From assembly GCA_013397115.1 (NCBI GenBank), contig VWZW01002677.1, forward strand, positions 434,001 through 498,000: 64,000 bases of DNA. The letters are read 5' to 3'. Each line of letters opens with the position of its first letter. The stretch's first letter is position 1. This document shows, piece after piece, positions 13,087 through 25,810 of the stretch. Both the position numbers and the translations under genes were made by a program. The stretch comes from Edolisoma coerulescens. Its lineage: Eukaryota > Chordata > Aves > Passeriformes > Campephagidae. The notes below the pieces were generated by a model. The model was given only the letters and a program-made list of their open reading frames with translations, did not search any database and was not told where the DNA came from.

Positions 13087-14111
13087 GTACAAATAGGCAA
13101 ATTCAGAGTATGTTGCCTAATTAAGTATGTCCAGCATATTGTTTTCTTCTCTTACCACCTTGGGCAATTCTGCTCTTCGCATATGATGTAGAGACATGTT
13201 CATTGTCTTTCTTAATTTGTTTGCTTATGGGAACAACTATTTTGCTTCTCTAGGTGCTGTCCTTTCAATTTTAATCGAGCTTCTAAAGACCAAGTTAAAT
13301 TCATTAGGCATGTATCCACTGTAAAGATCTTACAGTCCCCTTATCAGCGTCCCATCTTACCATGTAGAGTTCTTAACAAGTTTCATGGAAGAAAGAAATA
13401 TTTAACTTTTTTCAATTGAATATGCCAACTTTAAAGGAAAAATTGTCTTACTTATGCTTTGAAAAGCTTACAGTAGAAAATCAGAGTTGCTTTTTGTATT
13501 CTGATGTTTTTTCAGTGGATAGGTTATTCTTTCAAGAAATAACTATTGTTCAGAGATTTTGTTTGGCTATGGAAATAGTGGTAGTTGGGAATTAATACTA
13601 GTGGTCTAGTACTTTACATACAATATTTGATCCATTTCTTGTGAGAAACCCTAAATAAGATTATTCAGGAAAAATAGCAGGTATAGGCAGCAGAGAAAGA
13701 AAAAGGAGTGTTAATGCCACAGCGCTTCTTAGGCTGCCAAACAAATGCATGGGAATTCCTGGTAGGAGAAATGAGATGAAAACTACAGCATGGTCTCCAA
13801 AGGAGAGGAAGCATCCCAGCCTTTAAAAACATAGACCCTTCAAAGGTGATTGGTTTATGCATTTTTGGGTTAAATGTTGCTTATTGCCTAGCACTTCCTA
13901 GTTTAATATTAGACTGCTTGCTTGAAGTGCAGCTGTGAGAGAAGGAATGATTACTGTATCAAAATACAGTTCTTGGTTGCTATTTGCAAAAGGTAAAAAA
14001 TAGGAATGAAACGTACCTAAGTCTGCAAGATATTTCCCAATACAGATTAGTTTAGCATCTCTTTACCATTAAGGACTCCAAAAAATGGAACTTACCTAAT
14101 TTTTAGATTGT

Positions 14112-14258
14112 TGTGCTGCCATTGTCCTGGCTGACCCCTAACCAAGTCAGTATCTTTTTTCATTCAGATCCTTCCATCTGTAAAGCAGAAGGAATAATGA
14201 TGCTAAATTCCTCTCTGGGGTGTTTTGAGAACTTCAGATGCAAAGTGCTTTAAAAGAA
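14112..14258 (+). repeat. MIR-type SINE remnant
   Basis: The part from 14,174 onward aligns by eye with the 3' half of MIR: CATCTGTAAAG, then GGAATAATGATG, a middle resembling the CTACCTCATAGGGTTGTT stretch (here CCTCTCTGGGGTGTTTT), then GCAAAGTGCTTTAAAAGAAC, matching the MIR end where AAGCGCTTAGAAC is expected. The upstream part (GGCTGACCCCTAACCAAGTCA) resembles the MIR core before its CATCTGTAAA. It is heavily diverged, as expected for a relic predating the amniote radiation. Edges are approximate. Confidence 0.6.
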
Positions 14259-14554
14259 CTAAGGAATTTATTTATATTGCATTCGTGAACAAATGTTTAA
14301 GTAACTCTGATTCATTACTGATACGCACTTTTTGTCATCATTTTTTGCAACCCAATTATTCAATGCTGTTTACATGAAATTTCATTTCTTTTTGTAATAC
14401 TGTTCCAACTGGATGCTCAGACAAGACTGAGTCTGTTTTCACAGTCACTCTGTCATATGAGAAAATGCCTCTGCTGTGTAAATTTTTGGTTTGGATTTAC
14501 AAAGCAAGCAAAAAACCCCTCTGTTTTAGAGTAATTGTTACATTCTTTTCTTAC

Positions 14555-14655
14555 CATCTCTCTTTTCTTTTCTCTTTCTCTTTCTTTTTCTCTTTTCCTT
14601 TTCTCGTTTCCTTTTCTCGTTTCTCTTTTCTCTTTTTTCTTTTTTGTTTTCTATT
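14555..14655 (+). repeat. Long polypyrimidine (CTTTT-type) tract
   Basis: About 100 bases that are almost purely C and T, built from repeating TCTTTT/CTCTTTTC units with two TTTTCTCGTTTCC-like copies. It lies in the last SFSWAP intron about 360 bases before the true acceptor. It looks like a simple repeat but would also be a strong binding site for PTB or U2AF65. It is followed by an AG at 14,666-14,667. Confidence 0.85.
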
Positions 14656-15019
14656 TTAAATCTCTAGGGGTTATTAATTGTGTGTTCATTACAGAGTTTC
14701 TTTGAAAATATAGTCATAGTTTCTTTCCATTTCAATTGATGTGACTTCTGTGCTTTGTTGTATAGAAACTGCTTGAAATATTTATGCAGAGCACTTTGTT
14801 GCATTGTGGTAAAATCAGACTTCAGTTGGTGTCATAGAAACTTTCTCCAAATTATTTGACTCATTTAGCCTAGGAACTAAACATTTGATGGTCATGAATC
14901 CAAGCATCCAGTGTGACTGGAATACATGCCAACCCTTTCATGCAGGTTTTTGTAGTCATGTGTTTTAGCTCTATTCAAAGCTCAGACACATCTGATCATT
15001 TTCCTTTTATTTTCTACAG

Positions 15020-15085
15020 GATCTTATGGCCAAAGTGAGAGCAATGCTTGCAGCTTCCAAAAACATCCAAACCAGTGCCTCCTGA
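15020..15085 (+). CDS. SFSWAP: SFSWAP terminal coding exon
   Basis: This phase 0 exon encodes DLMAKVRAMLAASKNIQTSA plus a final Ser, then TGA at 15,083-15,085. It is the invariant C-terminus of vertebrate SFSWAP; the only change from the human version as I recall it is Ile for Leu in KN(L/I)QTSAS. It was the main anchor for identifying the gene. The acceptor is TTTTCTACAG. No frameshift or early stop is seen, so the gene appears intact at this end. Confidence 0.96.
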   Translation, partial: DLMAKVRAMLAASKNIQTSAS

Positions 15086-15430
15086 GACCTGTTAGAACTG
15101 ACCATCAAGAAATTGTGTGAAGAGAACAATTGGAAAAAAACTGCCTCATCTCAAATGTACAGCTGAGCTTGGCTCACTTGGTTCACAACTCGCCTAATTT
15201 ACCAGAACTCAAGAAGCTAAAACCTATCTTTCTGTACAGAAGCATCTCCTTGAAATTTCATTAAATTTTTTCAGCCAGAATATCTTTGGAAAGTTTTTGG
15301 GTTTTGTAAATTGATTTTTTTGACTAATTCTTCAATAACATTTTATGATCAGCAGTCTGTATGTGTATATTTGTAAATACTATGTTTCTGTGAAAAGTAT
15401 TACACAATAATAAAGAAGGAAACATCTTTC
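15086..15430 (+). other. SFSWAP 3' untranslated region
   Basis: Sequence from the TGA to about 15 bases past the AATAAA at 15,409. It is AT-rich and short, with no recognisable structured element. The end is inferred from the poly(A) signal, not seen directly. Confidence 0.75.
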
Positions 15431-15480
15431 ATTAGCTAGATTTTTTGTGGAGTCCTTCATTGTTTGCAGTTGGGTTTTGT
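15409..15480 (+). terminator. SFSWAP polyadenylation signal and GU-rich downstream element
   Basis: Canonical AATAAA at 15,409-15,414, cleavage expected at about 15,425-15,435, then U- and GU-rich sequence (TTTTTTGTGG and TTGCAGTTGGGTTTTGTT) to about 15,480. This is the standard arrangement of a vertebrate poly(A) site and lies a sensible distance after the stop codon. Confidence 0.8.
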
Positions 15481-18400
15481 TACAAATTAATTTTCTTTAT
15501 TATTTTCTGCCTTTTAATTTGACGACTGTCTTGCCTGCTGACCACCTTAAGCTGAGAAATTCTATCTATCTTCCATCATGCAGAGGGTGATCTCAGAAGA
15601 ATGCTTGTTTACTTGGATGTCAGCAGTAGACGGTTTTTGAACAAGGGATGTGATTTTCTGTCCATGAGTTGGAAAGATCTCAGAGCCTCCATGTGAGGAG
15701 TTGACCCTTTGAGGTCAGTAACTAATGGTCAGTAGCCCCATTGTCTTAATGTACCTTGTTCTCTCTACTTAGGTACAGGAAAGAGGATATTTTTGGACAT
15801 TGATCAGGCATCCTGTACAGAAATCCAGCATTTTTCTGATTTAACATCTTTATACGGTTGAAAAAGGTATTTACTAACTTGTGTTTTACTGTCATAGACC
15901 CATCAACTTTTTTCAGAAAGTTTGTGGCCTCAGTAAAATTGCACATTTACGCGTTCTTTGTTCTACACTGAGACTATTTAATGTTTTAATTTAAATGCTC
16001 TTAAAATGAGTACAAAAAGTATGTGGATTTTTTCCAAAGCCTGCTTCAACAATGAGGGAGTTTTGAAATAGTTGGTTACATTCAAAAGGTGCCCGTATTG
16101 GCAATTATCTAATTCCGTAAAGAATGGGATCGTGGCTTTTACTGATCCCTGAAAAAATCTGTGATCTACAGTCAGAAAGATCGTGGATTTAGTGACTCAC
16201 GGTCCTGATTTTCTCTGATTTTATGAAGAGTAAGTGGAGGCTGGAAAAGGGATTAGAGAAATTAAACTTCACACTTCCTCCTAGACCACTTGGTAAATTA
16301 CCTCCATAGAATGACACAGATTAACAACCCCGATGCAAAGTCTTGTTCAAAGCAAGGGGAGGAGAAACAGCATTGATACAATTTAAACTTTAAGTAACAT
16401 GATGGTCGGAATGGTGCCTGGCCTGCCACTTGGTCCCTGGGAATGCAAGCACAGTATTTAAGCCATTGGAAACAGTAATTGATCAGGTTTCTTTTTAATT
16501 TTTTGGTTAATAATTAGCAGAATTTACACTCATACAAACAATATAAAATGCTGGGTCTGATGCAGGGAAATTTCATTGTGTACATAAGCTGTGATGAAAC
16601 AGAGCTGTTTAAATGGTCACGTAGAATGATATTATCCACCATTTACCTAGTTATTTCAAAGTTATTTGCAATGTTTTGACTAGGACAAAAATAACTTTCA
16701 ACCAGTACCAGGGAGGCACCATTTCCTCTGCACCAGTTGGTGAAACAGTACTAGTAGAGACAGATAAAAAGGACATAAAGTAGATTTCAAGACAACTGTA
16801 CTAGATTGTTGTGCAGCATTGGAATTTACAGCAGCTATATTTTTCCCCCCTAAATGGAGTTAGTCTCACCATGGTTAAATAATTGGCAGCTTGGATGGCA
16901 GTTGTTCGTCAAGTAATAGGAAAAAAACCCAGCTCTTTGATAAAATAGACTGGGCAGCTTGTTTGGCTGCTGCTTTGCAGATTTATTCTCTTTGAGAAGG
17001 TTGTTTCTTCAATGACTCCTTAAAATATTTTCTCTCCCTGTAAGCAAGTCTTCCAGTCTTCTCTTTTTTCTTTTCCTTACTCCGTTTTGTGCTATGTAGC
17101 GAGATGGAGTGTTTAGTTCCAGAAAAATTTAGATTTAACTGCATTTTTATAGAGTCTTTATTGTTTACCGAGGCTTGTTTGCATTTAGCACTCTCTCATG
17201 GGGAGCTGTATTCTCTAAAAAGTAGTAGTGTTTTTATTATGCTATTTTTTTTTCTCTTTCCAACCAGAATGGACATTTTTAGCATATTAAAAGGGCTTGA
17301 ACTGCTTTACCAGAATAATTTCACATTTGGAAATCAATGCTGCTTTTTTTGGTCTCTCATCACAGGCACTGGCTGTGTTGTAACTACTTGTAAATACAGC
17401 ACAAAGCTTATGATACAGTAAGTGCGATTTCAGGTGTCCGGAGATATCAGGAGAATGTGTGACCAGTATCAGGAAAGTGTCTTAAAGACTTCGAGTTGCG
17501 TAATTTTCAGATTTCTGTTTTCCAGGTATGGATTTGTAGTGCAAGCCCTAAGCGTCTGGGACCACGGGTCTGGTTTTGGATCAGATGGCACCTCACAGCC
17601 CACCTCCCATCCACAGAACTGTATGTACTCAATTCCTTGCCATGTTTCCATGCAGCAGTGGGCCTAAAAAGGCCCTGGATCACCTGGCTGTATTGCCAGA
17701 ATCTTTTCTGGTGAGAAATACACAAGGTTGCTGCAACAGGGAGTTAAAAAATCAGGAGCACTTCGGCTGGAGGAAAGCAGGCTCGGAGTAGCCATGAGGA
17801 AGGCACGGTGGCAGTTCTTGAGTTGTCAGCAACTAGTTTTGGTTTTCCGAATTTCTCAGTTGTGTGAAAACTACGTATCATGAGATTGCTTTGCTTTAAA
17901 TTCAGCGAAATACAGTAATTCAGGCGACTCTTTAGCTGTAGGTACTTTGCATTATTTCCTCTGCATGAGTGTAACAGACTAGGACTTGGAATGTTAACAC
18001 TGGATTTCCAAAGCACTTTGGAAGGGCCTTTTTGTCTGTAATGTGCTAGCCTGTCCTTTCTCCTTCTCTTAGGAGGATCATAGTTTTGAAGTTTAAAAAA
18101 AAAAAAACCAAACCTAAAAAAAAATTGTCAGTTTGTGTAACAGAGCTTTATTTTCTGTATTGATGCAGAGTAGCCTCTCAAAACAAAAAAATGCCACTGA
18201 CAGACGGTAGGAGCTGCCCAAGAGGTATCAGGTTTTTTCCTCTGGAGATTCACATTCAACTGAGATATCAAAAAGTACTTGAAACTTATTTGAATCACTA
18301 AGTCAGTTGCAGACGTAAGTATTTGTAGATGTTACAGACATTCTCAGGGATGGATGATAGCTTTATGATGCAAAACTAATGGCACAAAGGCATTGCTGAA

Positions 18401-21250
18401 GCAAAGGTTGTGTGTAGCCTTATGTTCTTCACCTTTCCTTGTTAAACGGCAGTGAAATAGGTGAGGGTTAGGTGCTTGTATACATCTGTCCTCCAATCCC
18501 TGTTACCAGTTTCCTTCAGAGCAGGTTTCTCAGTACAGGCTTCCACTTCCTCAGCTTTGCTTATTCTGCCCACCCAGGTACAATCTTGGTAGTTCAAGAA
18601 GTGAATTCAGAACAATTTTTATTAAAGATGCTCTAATTTGAATTAATTAGATGTGTTCAGCAGCCTCCTACCTGGCTCTTCGGTCTGGTAGCTAACCTGT
18701 TAGTTAACATCATTTGGCCATCTTAGGATACACTTTTTGTTTTTCCATAGGTGAATGAGACCTGGCTTCCACTTGTTAATGGTTTGGCTTTCAGCAGTTT
18801 GGCTCTGTCAAGCAGCTGCCAGCCATTGAGATGTATCTATGGTCTCTTGGTATTGATCGTGATTTCATATCTATTGTCACTTTTAATTCTTTGTATCACA
18901 ACATTTTGTTTGACAGCAATTGTTTTGGAACATAGACATTCTCACTTATAAACTTCACGCATTAGAAACATCAAAAGTATATTCTTCATTTTTCAGGAGC
19001 AACAAACGATGACATTTAGAATTAATGTTTTCTTGGATTTAAGGCAATGACTATTATCTTTTGTGAAGACATTTTATTAGTAAATCCTATTTAATTAAAC
19101 TTCTACTTAATTAAATTGCATTTATCATCTATTCCTCTCCTCCCACCCCTAGCCAGCAACTAATTATATCAAGCAAAGAAGTAAAAGACCTGTGGATTGA
19201 GGTTAGTAAACTACTAAAGAATCTTCTTTGCTAGTTTTCCTTTTGCCATTATGATCTGAAAGCGTGAAATACAGCATTGCGCTAATTTAACATTGTTAAT
19301 TTACAAGATGAAAATAACTTGGCTATAACATGAAAATTTGTTTGAAATTCTCATAAATGCAGGTCTTAAAAGTTCAGTGTTTGTTTATATTTCCATTTGT
19401 GATTTAAATACAAATATGTTCTGAATGTCTTGTTTTACTATTAGACAGATCCGTTCAGCACAGAAGTGTAGTTCAGCGAAGTTTTACATGTAGAAGGAAA
19501 GGCTTTATTGGAGCATTTGGCTGGAAACTAAAATCTGCCTGCATGCTGATGAGGTTTTGGTCTTTCTGGTGGCAGCTGGAGTGGTATTGCTGTTGTTACT
19601 CTGTTTGAACCGTCGAAGGATTCCTGATAAATCTTGATGCAAAGCATGTCTTTGCTTTTTGCCTCAATTTTCCCTGCTCTGGATTACACAGGAGGTATAT
19701 TTACCCTACTGCATTTTGTGAAATCTTAAAGCAAGTTGTGAGCATTTATAACAAAGCCACTTTTACCTTTCAGCGTGCTTGAAACTTCCATGGTATTAAT
19801 TTAATATCTTTAATTTGGATGAAGATGATAATCTCTTGGCAACAATTAATCCTGAACACACAGCGTGACAAACATTATAAAAAGCTCTGCCAGACCATTT
19901 TAAAAGTGATGGTGATAATCTGCTGTCGCTGGCTCACTGCCATGCTTTCCTCGGGAGACATGCTAGGACTTTTCTCTGATAAGGACAAAATGGTTCCACA
20001 TGCAATGGTTGCCTGCTGACAAACTCATTTTTCTCTTTACACTGAGTGTTAAACTGATGATCTCTGCATAGAAAGTAAGATGACTTTTTGTTGATACTTG
20101 ACAGTGTTACAGATACAGCTGCCTGCTTGGGTAAGAGCAATCCCAGTATGCAAGGCTGGAGGAGGGCAGCTGCTGATCTCCCCAGACAGCACAGAGTGGT
20201 AGATATGATGCCTCACTGTAAGGAAACTGGTGTTATCTGAGGATCTCAGATTTTTCTTTTCCTGTTTCCTGTAAAATAAATTCTAAGGAGGTATTTTTCC
20301 AGGGAGAAGTTCCATATATGCTTATATTTCCTGTATTAAAAAATAGGAGGATTTGGGGTTTCTCATTAAAATGCAATCCAAAGATGTGTATCTGCAACAT
20401 TATTTATTAGGATATGGCACCTGGGGTGATTGTGGCACTTTCAGTTAAATTACTTCTCTGGCTTGTTATAACAGCTTTACTCCTCTAAAAATGCTAAGGC
20501 TTGAAAAAAATCTACCCTTAACTGATCAAGAAATAGGTCAGAGGGTTTGGTATAACAAGGAAAGAAACAAAATCTGTAACCTTAGCTCCTCCTTCCTGAA
20601 ACTCTAATTCATTTTCTAAGATAAAATGGAAGGAAAAAATCATTTTGTAAGGACTGAAGAAATGATGAGCATTTTTCCACCTTGAGTCAAGTAAGTGAGA
20701 GGTGATATTTCAACCTTAAGCTGTTGAGGCAATCAAAAGTACACTGTCTGCACGTCTTTGAGTTTTCTAGTTTATGCACAGTGAAGATTATAAATCACCA
20801 AGTGCAATGATTAAAAGATTTTTATCAAAATCATAAGGTGTTGCTTTAAAAAAATGGTGGGCTGGGCAAAGCCTGTGTTAAAATGCTATCATCGCAGTCC
20901 TTTTTCGGTAAGATGTCTGTACTTCAAGAGAAGTTAAGAGCTTTATCACCTTGACCTCACCTGGAAACCTTCTCACGGTGGATACTCAACACAGAGTGAA
21001 AAGACAGCTACTCCAGAGAAATAGTTATAGCTGTAAATCTCTTGTTCCCTTGGATTCTTACGGTAAAATATGCAGGATTTAAGTGTAATGGTCTAATAAT
21101 GACAGAGGAATAAAGGTTCCTTACATGCCCCAATGTATTGTTTTATATTCCCAGAATAAAACACTTAATGTATTTGCATAATAAGAAGCCACTAGTTCAC
21201 TCAATTTAATCATGAGTTGTGAAAACCTGTGGGTTTGTAAGTTAATAGTT
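15481..21250. other. Intergenic, AT-rich, no gene recognised
   Basis: Sequence downstream of SFSWAP. It contains A runs near 18,100 and a slightly CpG-richer patch at about 17,520-17,700 where several unrelated frames are open on both strands, a pattern of composition and not of coding. No exon with recognisable protein similarity, RNA gene or full repeat was seen. Confidence 0.7.
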
Positions 21251-21259
21251 TTCTTGGAA

Positions 21260-21720
21260 TTGCAGTTGCAAGCAACAGATGATCTTGGGTGGCTCCCTTC
21301 TCTGTTTGGATTCACACTGGCCCTGAGAGTTGTGCTGCTGTTTATCGGTGGGGAGAGATTTCCAGCTCATCTGTGTTCTCTCTGTCAGGGCCCTGGATTC
21401 GGGAATAGACCTTAATAGTCCTGACTGGACTCGGTGAGACCTTCCCCCACTTGATCCCGGGTGCCGTTCCCAGGGCTGTGCTCAGGCTAGAGAGGTCCCT
21501 GCCCTGCCCCCTGTGTTGCTGTGCTGAGCTCCTAGCTCCCTCCTCCGGGGACCTCACGCTCCGTGACCCTTGCTCGAGTCTCATTCAGTGGCTGTTGCCA
21601 TTGTGCACAGAGGGTCTGTTTGCGTCCGCTTGTATATCCTAGGTGAAGCTGTCCCCTTGTCTTTGGACTAGCTTTGTGGGGGTGTGTTAAGTCCCAAGCT
21701 GAATGCCTTGTGTCTTACCA
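21260..21720. other. GC- and CpG-richer patch of unknown origin
   Basis: A roughly 450-base island of clearly higher GC and CpG content within AT-rich flanks. Short frames are open on both strands (plus 21,451-21,642; minus 21,342-21,584), none recognisable. It could be an inserted repeat or LTR fragment, or a small regulatory island. I cannot identify it. Confidence 0.45.
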
Positions 21721-24700
21721 CAACAGAAATTGTCTGGACAAAACCAGTGAACTTAAGTAGCTTTTATTGAACTCTTGCCCTTCATAAAAGTTGTATTTTA
21801 AAATAATATCCAGTGTAATCTGGGAAATCTCTTAGCTGAACACTGGCAGCTTCATGATCCAATTAAAACACTCCCTGAATCCACACATCCCATTGCCAAA
21901 AATTTCTCATGCTTTAAACCTTTGTACATTAAGTAACAATTTGTCTTCAGTTGCGTCTTCTATTTGTACTTCTGAGGTGGGTGTAAGCTTGCCTGACATT
22001 TTTTAATCGGGAAATGGTATAAATTGACAGCCTCAAGCTGCACACAGAAACACTGAGACATGTATCTATTAATTCTGCAGAAGGAGCACGTTAAATTCCC
22101 ACTGTTTGTAATCTCCTGTTGGAACCAACATTGCCTAATGACGTTAATGGTATCGCACTTAGCAAAAATTAAACACATCTTTCATCCTTTCCTAAAGCTA
22201 TTTCTGTTTCAAGGCAGTGTAGATAAGGAGACAAAGTGGACAAAGAGTGATATTATGTGTTGAATTTAAGAGAATACTGTAAAAATGAGTGAGCAACGCT
22301 GGCAAATCTGATGGAGGTTGTCCAGTGTTTCTTCACTGGCAAAAAGTTGTTCACTCAAGTCTGACAACCTAATGGTTTTGATGACACCGTGATAGTTTTT
22401 TGAGCTTGGGCACAATAAGGGGTGCTGAAAAGCTGTTTTTCTCATACTGTGACAGTGAAAATTTGCTGGATTTTAAGCCCAGTGCAACTTTGCCAACAAA
22501 TGAAGTCTTACATCTTCAGAGGCAGAAGCAATTCTGTGTTTTCCTCCCAGGATAATGACTACTTTACGTGGAGCTGTGGATAACAGGCAGTATGCAATCA
22601 GACTTGCTTTACAGAAATGAGGGAACTACTGGCCTTCAGAGCGATTGCACTTGCTTCCTCTTTCTGACCATCCTCCCAGCCCAAGGCAGAGGTTCTGATT
22701 TAGGAAAGCTAGGAATGTGCTTTCTGTATCATCTGAGTTAGGTAGGTCCTTTGTTGTCAAGGGCAAATCAGTTGAATGCCATTTAGTAAGTAGGGGGCTG
22801 GTTTAATTGTCTGTGTCTCTATTTGAAGCAAGAAGCAGTTTACTCTTGCTGTGGGTAAGTGGTGACATCTCACAGAGAGACAGAAATAGAAACAGCTATT
22901 GAGGATGTGCATGGGTGAGAGACCTCTGCTCTCTGGACCAGCTGCTCACCAGGAGGCAGGGCAATACTTAGATTCCCCAGCTGCACAGTTTCAACTCGCT
23001 CTCGTAACTACATCCAGTGTGCTGAAATGTCCCTGAAATCCAGGCTTTGTATCTTGCTGACCTCAGTATTCCCTTGTGACAGTGCAGAAGAGCACTAATG
23101 TGGTGGTCTTACTCAAGCCACAAGCAAACACAAGATATGAACTATTTTATAAAGAAAGAATATTCTTTGCCTTTATGCTTTAAGAATATGCATACAGTAA
23201 ATATTACTATTTATTCATAAATAAGATTTATGTTGTGGAAAATTTCCTTCCATAAGTGGCCTGTCTGCACAGGCCTGTTTGCCAGTGTTCTGTGGCTGTG
23301 CCTCAAGGTAATACACTTGGCTGCTGTTTTTCGTGCTTTGAAGTTGTCCCTTCCCATTTCACTTTGCTGGAGAGTCTCAAGAACATCTTGCCAGGTCTGG
23401 AAAAAGCAACAAGTTTGGGCAGCCACCAATTGATTTGATGCTCAGGGAAGTATATTCTTGGTCCTTTAACATGCTGGTGGCCAAGTTATCTCCATACAGT
23501 CTCTAATTTGTTGTTCTGTTTATGAGTGAATCTCTGCTGGATGAAAGTAGCAAGTCCCCAGAAGCCTCTAAGTACTTTTTTTCCTTGTGGTATGTGCATT
23601 CTGCTTGGCTACTGACTCACTTATGACTGGTCCAGCTTATTCCATTTAAAGTAGTACCCCATCCTGAATTTCTGTGTTTCTAATGATGAGTACCTCAAAG
23701 CTCAGTTCTAACTCTGAACCTGACAGCTCATTCAAAATGCAGTTCTTCAAGGTCTTTCATCATCTGAACACTAGAACTTTCAAGACCAAAGTTTTACAGC
23801 TTTTAGCCCTTTGCTAGTAATGAGTTTTGCACCTTAATAAAAGCTTCAGCAAAGTAGGTTCTATCTGCAATTTCTGTGAAGTCACTGAAGAGTCTCTGAT
23901 TTCATTCGGGTATTGTCAGCAGCACAAAAGCAGCTTCGCAACGGTCTTCTATAAATGACCGGTTACCTTAAGAAACAGCTTCCCATTACTTGTTCTTACA
24001 TAGTTGCTTTTCTACCCATATCACATATTTTGAGTTCAGCCAAAATCTTGTTCGTTCTGTTATAAAAATCTTTCCGTACGTTTTCTGTTGCCTTGACAGA
24101 AATTAGCAGTGGGGAGGTTGTGCAGAACCTCCTTGAAAATGCCTGACCTTTGCAGAATGGACTCTTTCAAAAAAGCCTTCCAAATCCTCCTGTCCGTACC
24201 ACAGAGACCAGGACTGTGAATGATCTGCCAATAACTAATAATGACATGTGAATCTCACCCTTTTCTCCACCTTCTTAAAGGGGTACTTCAGTGTTCAGCA
24301 TGTAGCTGAACTCTCTGGAAAGCATTCCGGATGATCGCTCCATGTGTCAGATGATGTTGTGTAGAGGTGGCTGTTTGCTGGAAGGCAGCTGTAATTGGAG
24401 TTCCGTATGTGGGTTTGTTAGACACGGCTTCAATGGCAGGAAAAGAGGGAAGCGTTCTTTATTTACCAGTCAAAGCAGTATGAAAATAAAGGTTAAGAGG
24501 TGCCCATTGGGGATGAGGCCATTCACTGCCCTGCCCAGGGCTGGGGAGGAGAGGATGTGGTGCTGTCCCACTGTAAGGATAAATTGTGCAAGATCTTGCC
24601 TCTGTTTGCTGCACTGCTCTGGCACACCTGCTCTTCACGCTGGCACTGAGCTCTTACTGACTCATGGGACAAATAACTTGAGGACTGCTTTCAGAAAGCA

Positions 24701-25810
24701 GTGCTGACAGCTAAAAGATTCAGGAGACTTTAATTCTTTTAAGAGATGAGGGACAGCTATGGGTTAAATCTTAAAGTGCATAGGCGTGGTTCAAGTGTGA
24801 CTGTAACCACAGCTACCTGGAACCCTGGTTTATGTGAAGAAAATGAAACATATTGTGATACAAAAATTTTCTTCTCAAAAAAGTCAGCGGCCTGCAAATG
24901 GAGAGAAAGCGAGCCCCATGAACAGCAAGTCAAATTGATTGGGTTTTATTCTACCAACCATTGATGTCCTGAAATAACAAGGAAAAATGCTGTAAACAGT
25001 GCTGTATTTAAACACTGAATCACTAACTTTCTTTTTAATGGGACTGTCTGAAGGATGAGCCTCTGCAGTGTCTAGAATTGCCCATGAAAACTCAAAAGGG
25101 AGAAAATGAATATATTAAAGCAGCTAATTTGTAGCATGGTGCCAGTTTGCCCTTTCCATTTTCCCTATCAACAGAAACCATAACAGGCTAATTTCTTGCT
25201 GTAAAATGTTCTTTTTTATTTTTACATGTGAAACTCATGACATGCTGCACGGAGTGGGAAACAGGGAGAGGGGCTGGTGCTATCAAAGAAAATAATAATC
25301 TCATTCCCTTGGAGCAGCACTGAAAGATGTTCTGCAGAAATGCTTACCCTCACCAACGGGAAGGCAAAAGCTCTCTGCTGCTGCAGAAAAAGTGGAGGAA
25401 TTTGCCTTTTCTATTTAATACTTTAAATTATATTGCTTGATGTTTTAGTAACAAAACTTGGTGAGAAAGAGGAGCTCCAAATTTCAGAATCTATTGTTAT
25501 CTTTATTGATCCATGTCCATAACAAAAGCTTTATTGGAGGGGGACACAGGTTCCCACCTGCAGGCTCAAGGGAGTTGCTGCTGTCGAGGGCTGGAGAGTC
25601 CTGTGAGTGTTTTTCCCCCCTCCTGCAGGCTGTCGCTGCCTCGGCTTGCAGGGAGAGGAGTTCAGCTGTCTGTGTCGTTCAGCCTACGTTCTCCATGGAT
25701 GAAGGAGGACAATTACCTGGGCATGAAGTCAGTGTGTCCTTGTGGGCACGCTGCTCCTGGCTGGAAGGATTCTTGTGAGGCCACAGGCAACAGCAGGAGT
25801 GCAGAAATCA
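21721..25810. other. Intergenic, no gene recognised
   Basis: Mixed-composition unique sequence. The 121-residue plus-strand frame at 24,342-24,707 lacks recognisable motifs and sits between stop-dense stretches. No repeat family or RNA gene recognised. Confidence 0.65.

Larger units (their letters stand above)
13087..15019 (+). other. SFSWAP last intron, 1.9 kb, with a MIR relic and a long polypyrimidine tract
   Basis: Donor GTACAA, acceptor TTTTATTTTCTACAG. The intron holds a MIR-like SINE remnant (about 14,112-14,258) and a CT-rich tract (about 14,555-14,655) ending in a decoy-like TCTCTAG at 14,667. Both are listed separately. The remainder is AT-rich with no recognised gene. Confidence 0.88.
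1..15430 (+). other. SFSWAP: SFSWAP gene, 3' part (five terminal coding exons, introns, 3' UTR)
   Basis: This is the 3' part of the gene for the splicing factor suppressor-of-white-apricot homologue, an SR-like nuclear protein that influences alternative splicing and, in Drosophila, regulates splicing of its own transcript. Exons at 3314-3579, 9384-9509, 12261-12431, 13014-13086 and 15020-15085 join with consistent phase (2, 2, 2, 0) into 699 coding bases plus stop, giving 233 residues. These match the C-terminal quarter of the roughly 950-residue vertebrate protein as I remember it: PTLEVK and a lysine-rich block, the RS domain, SPHEKKKKRR, VSPVESR, the block before the last intron (SSAIVSSVQSKITQ) and the C-terminus DLMAKVRAML...TSAS. 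All introns are GT-AG. The N-terminal DRY_EERY region and both SURP modules would lie upstream of position 1. Sure of identity; the extent before 3314 is inferred intron. Confidence 0.93.
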
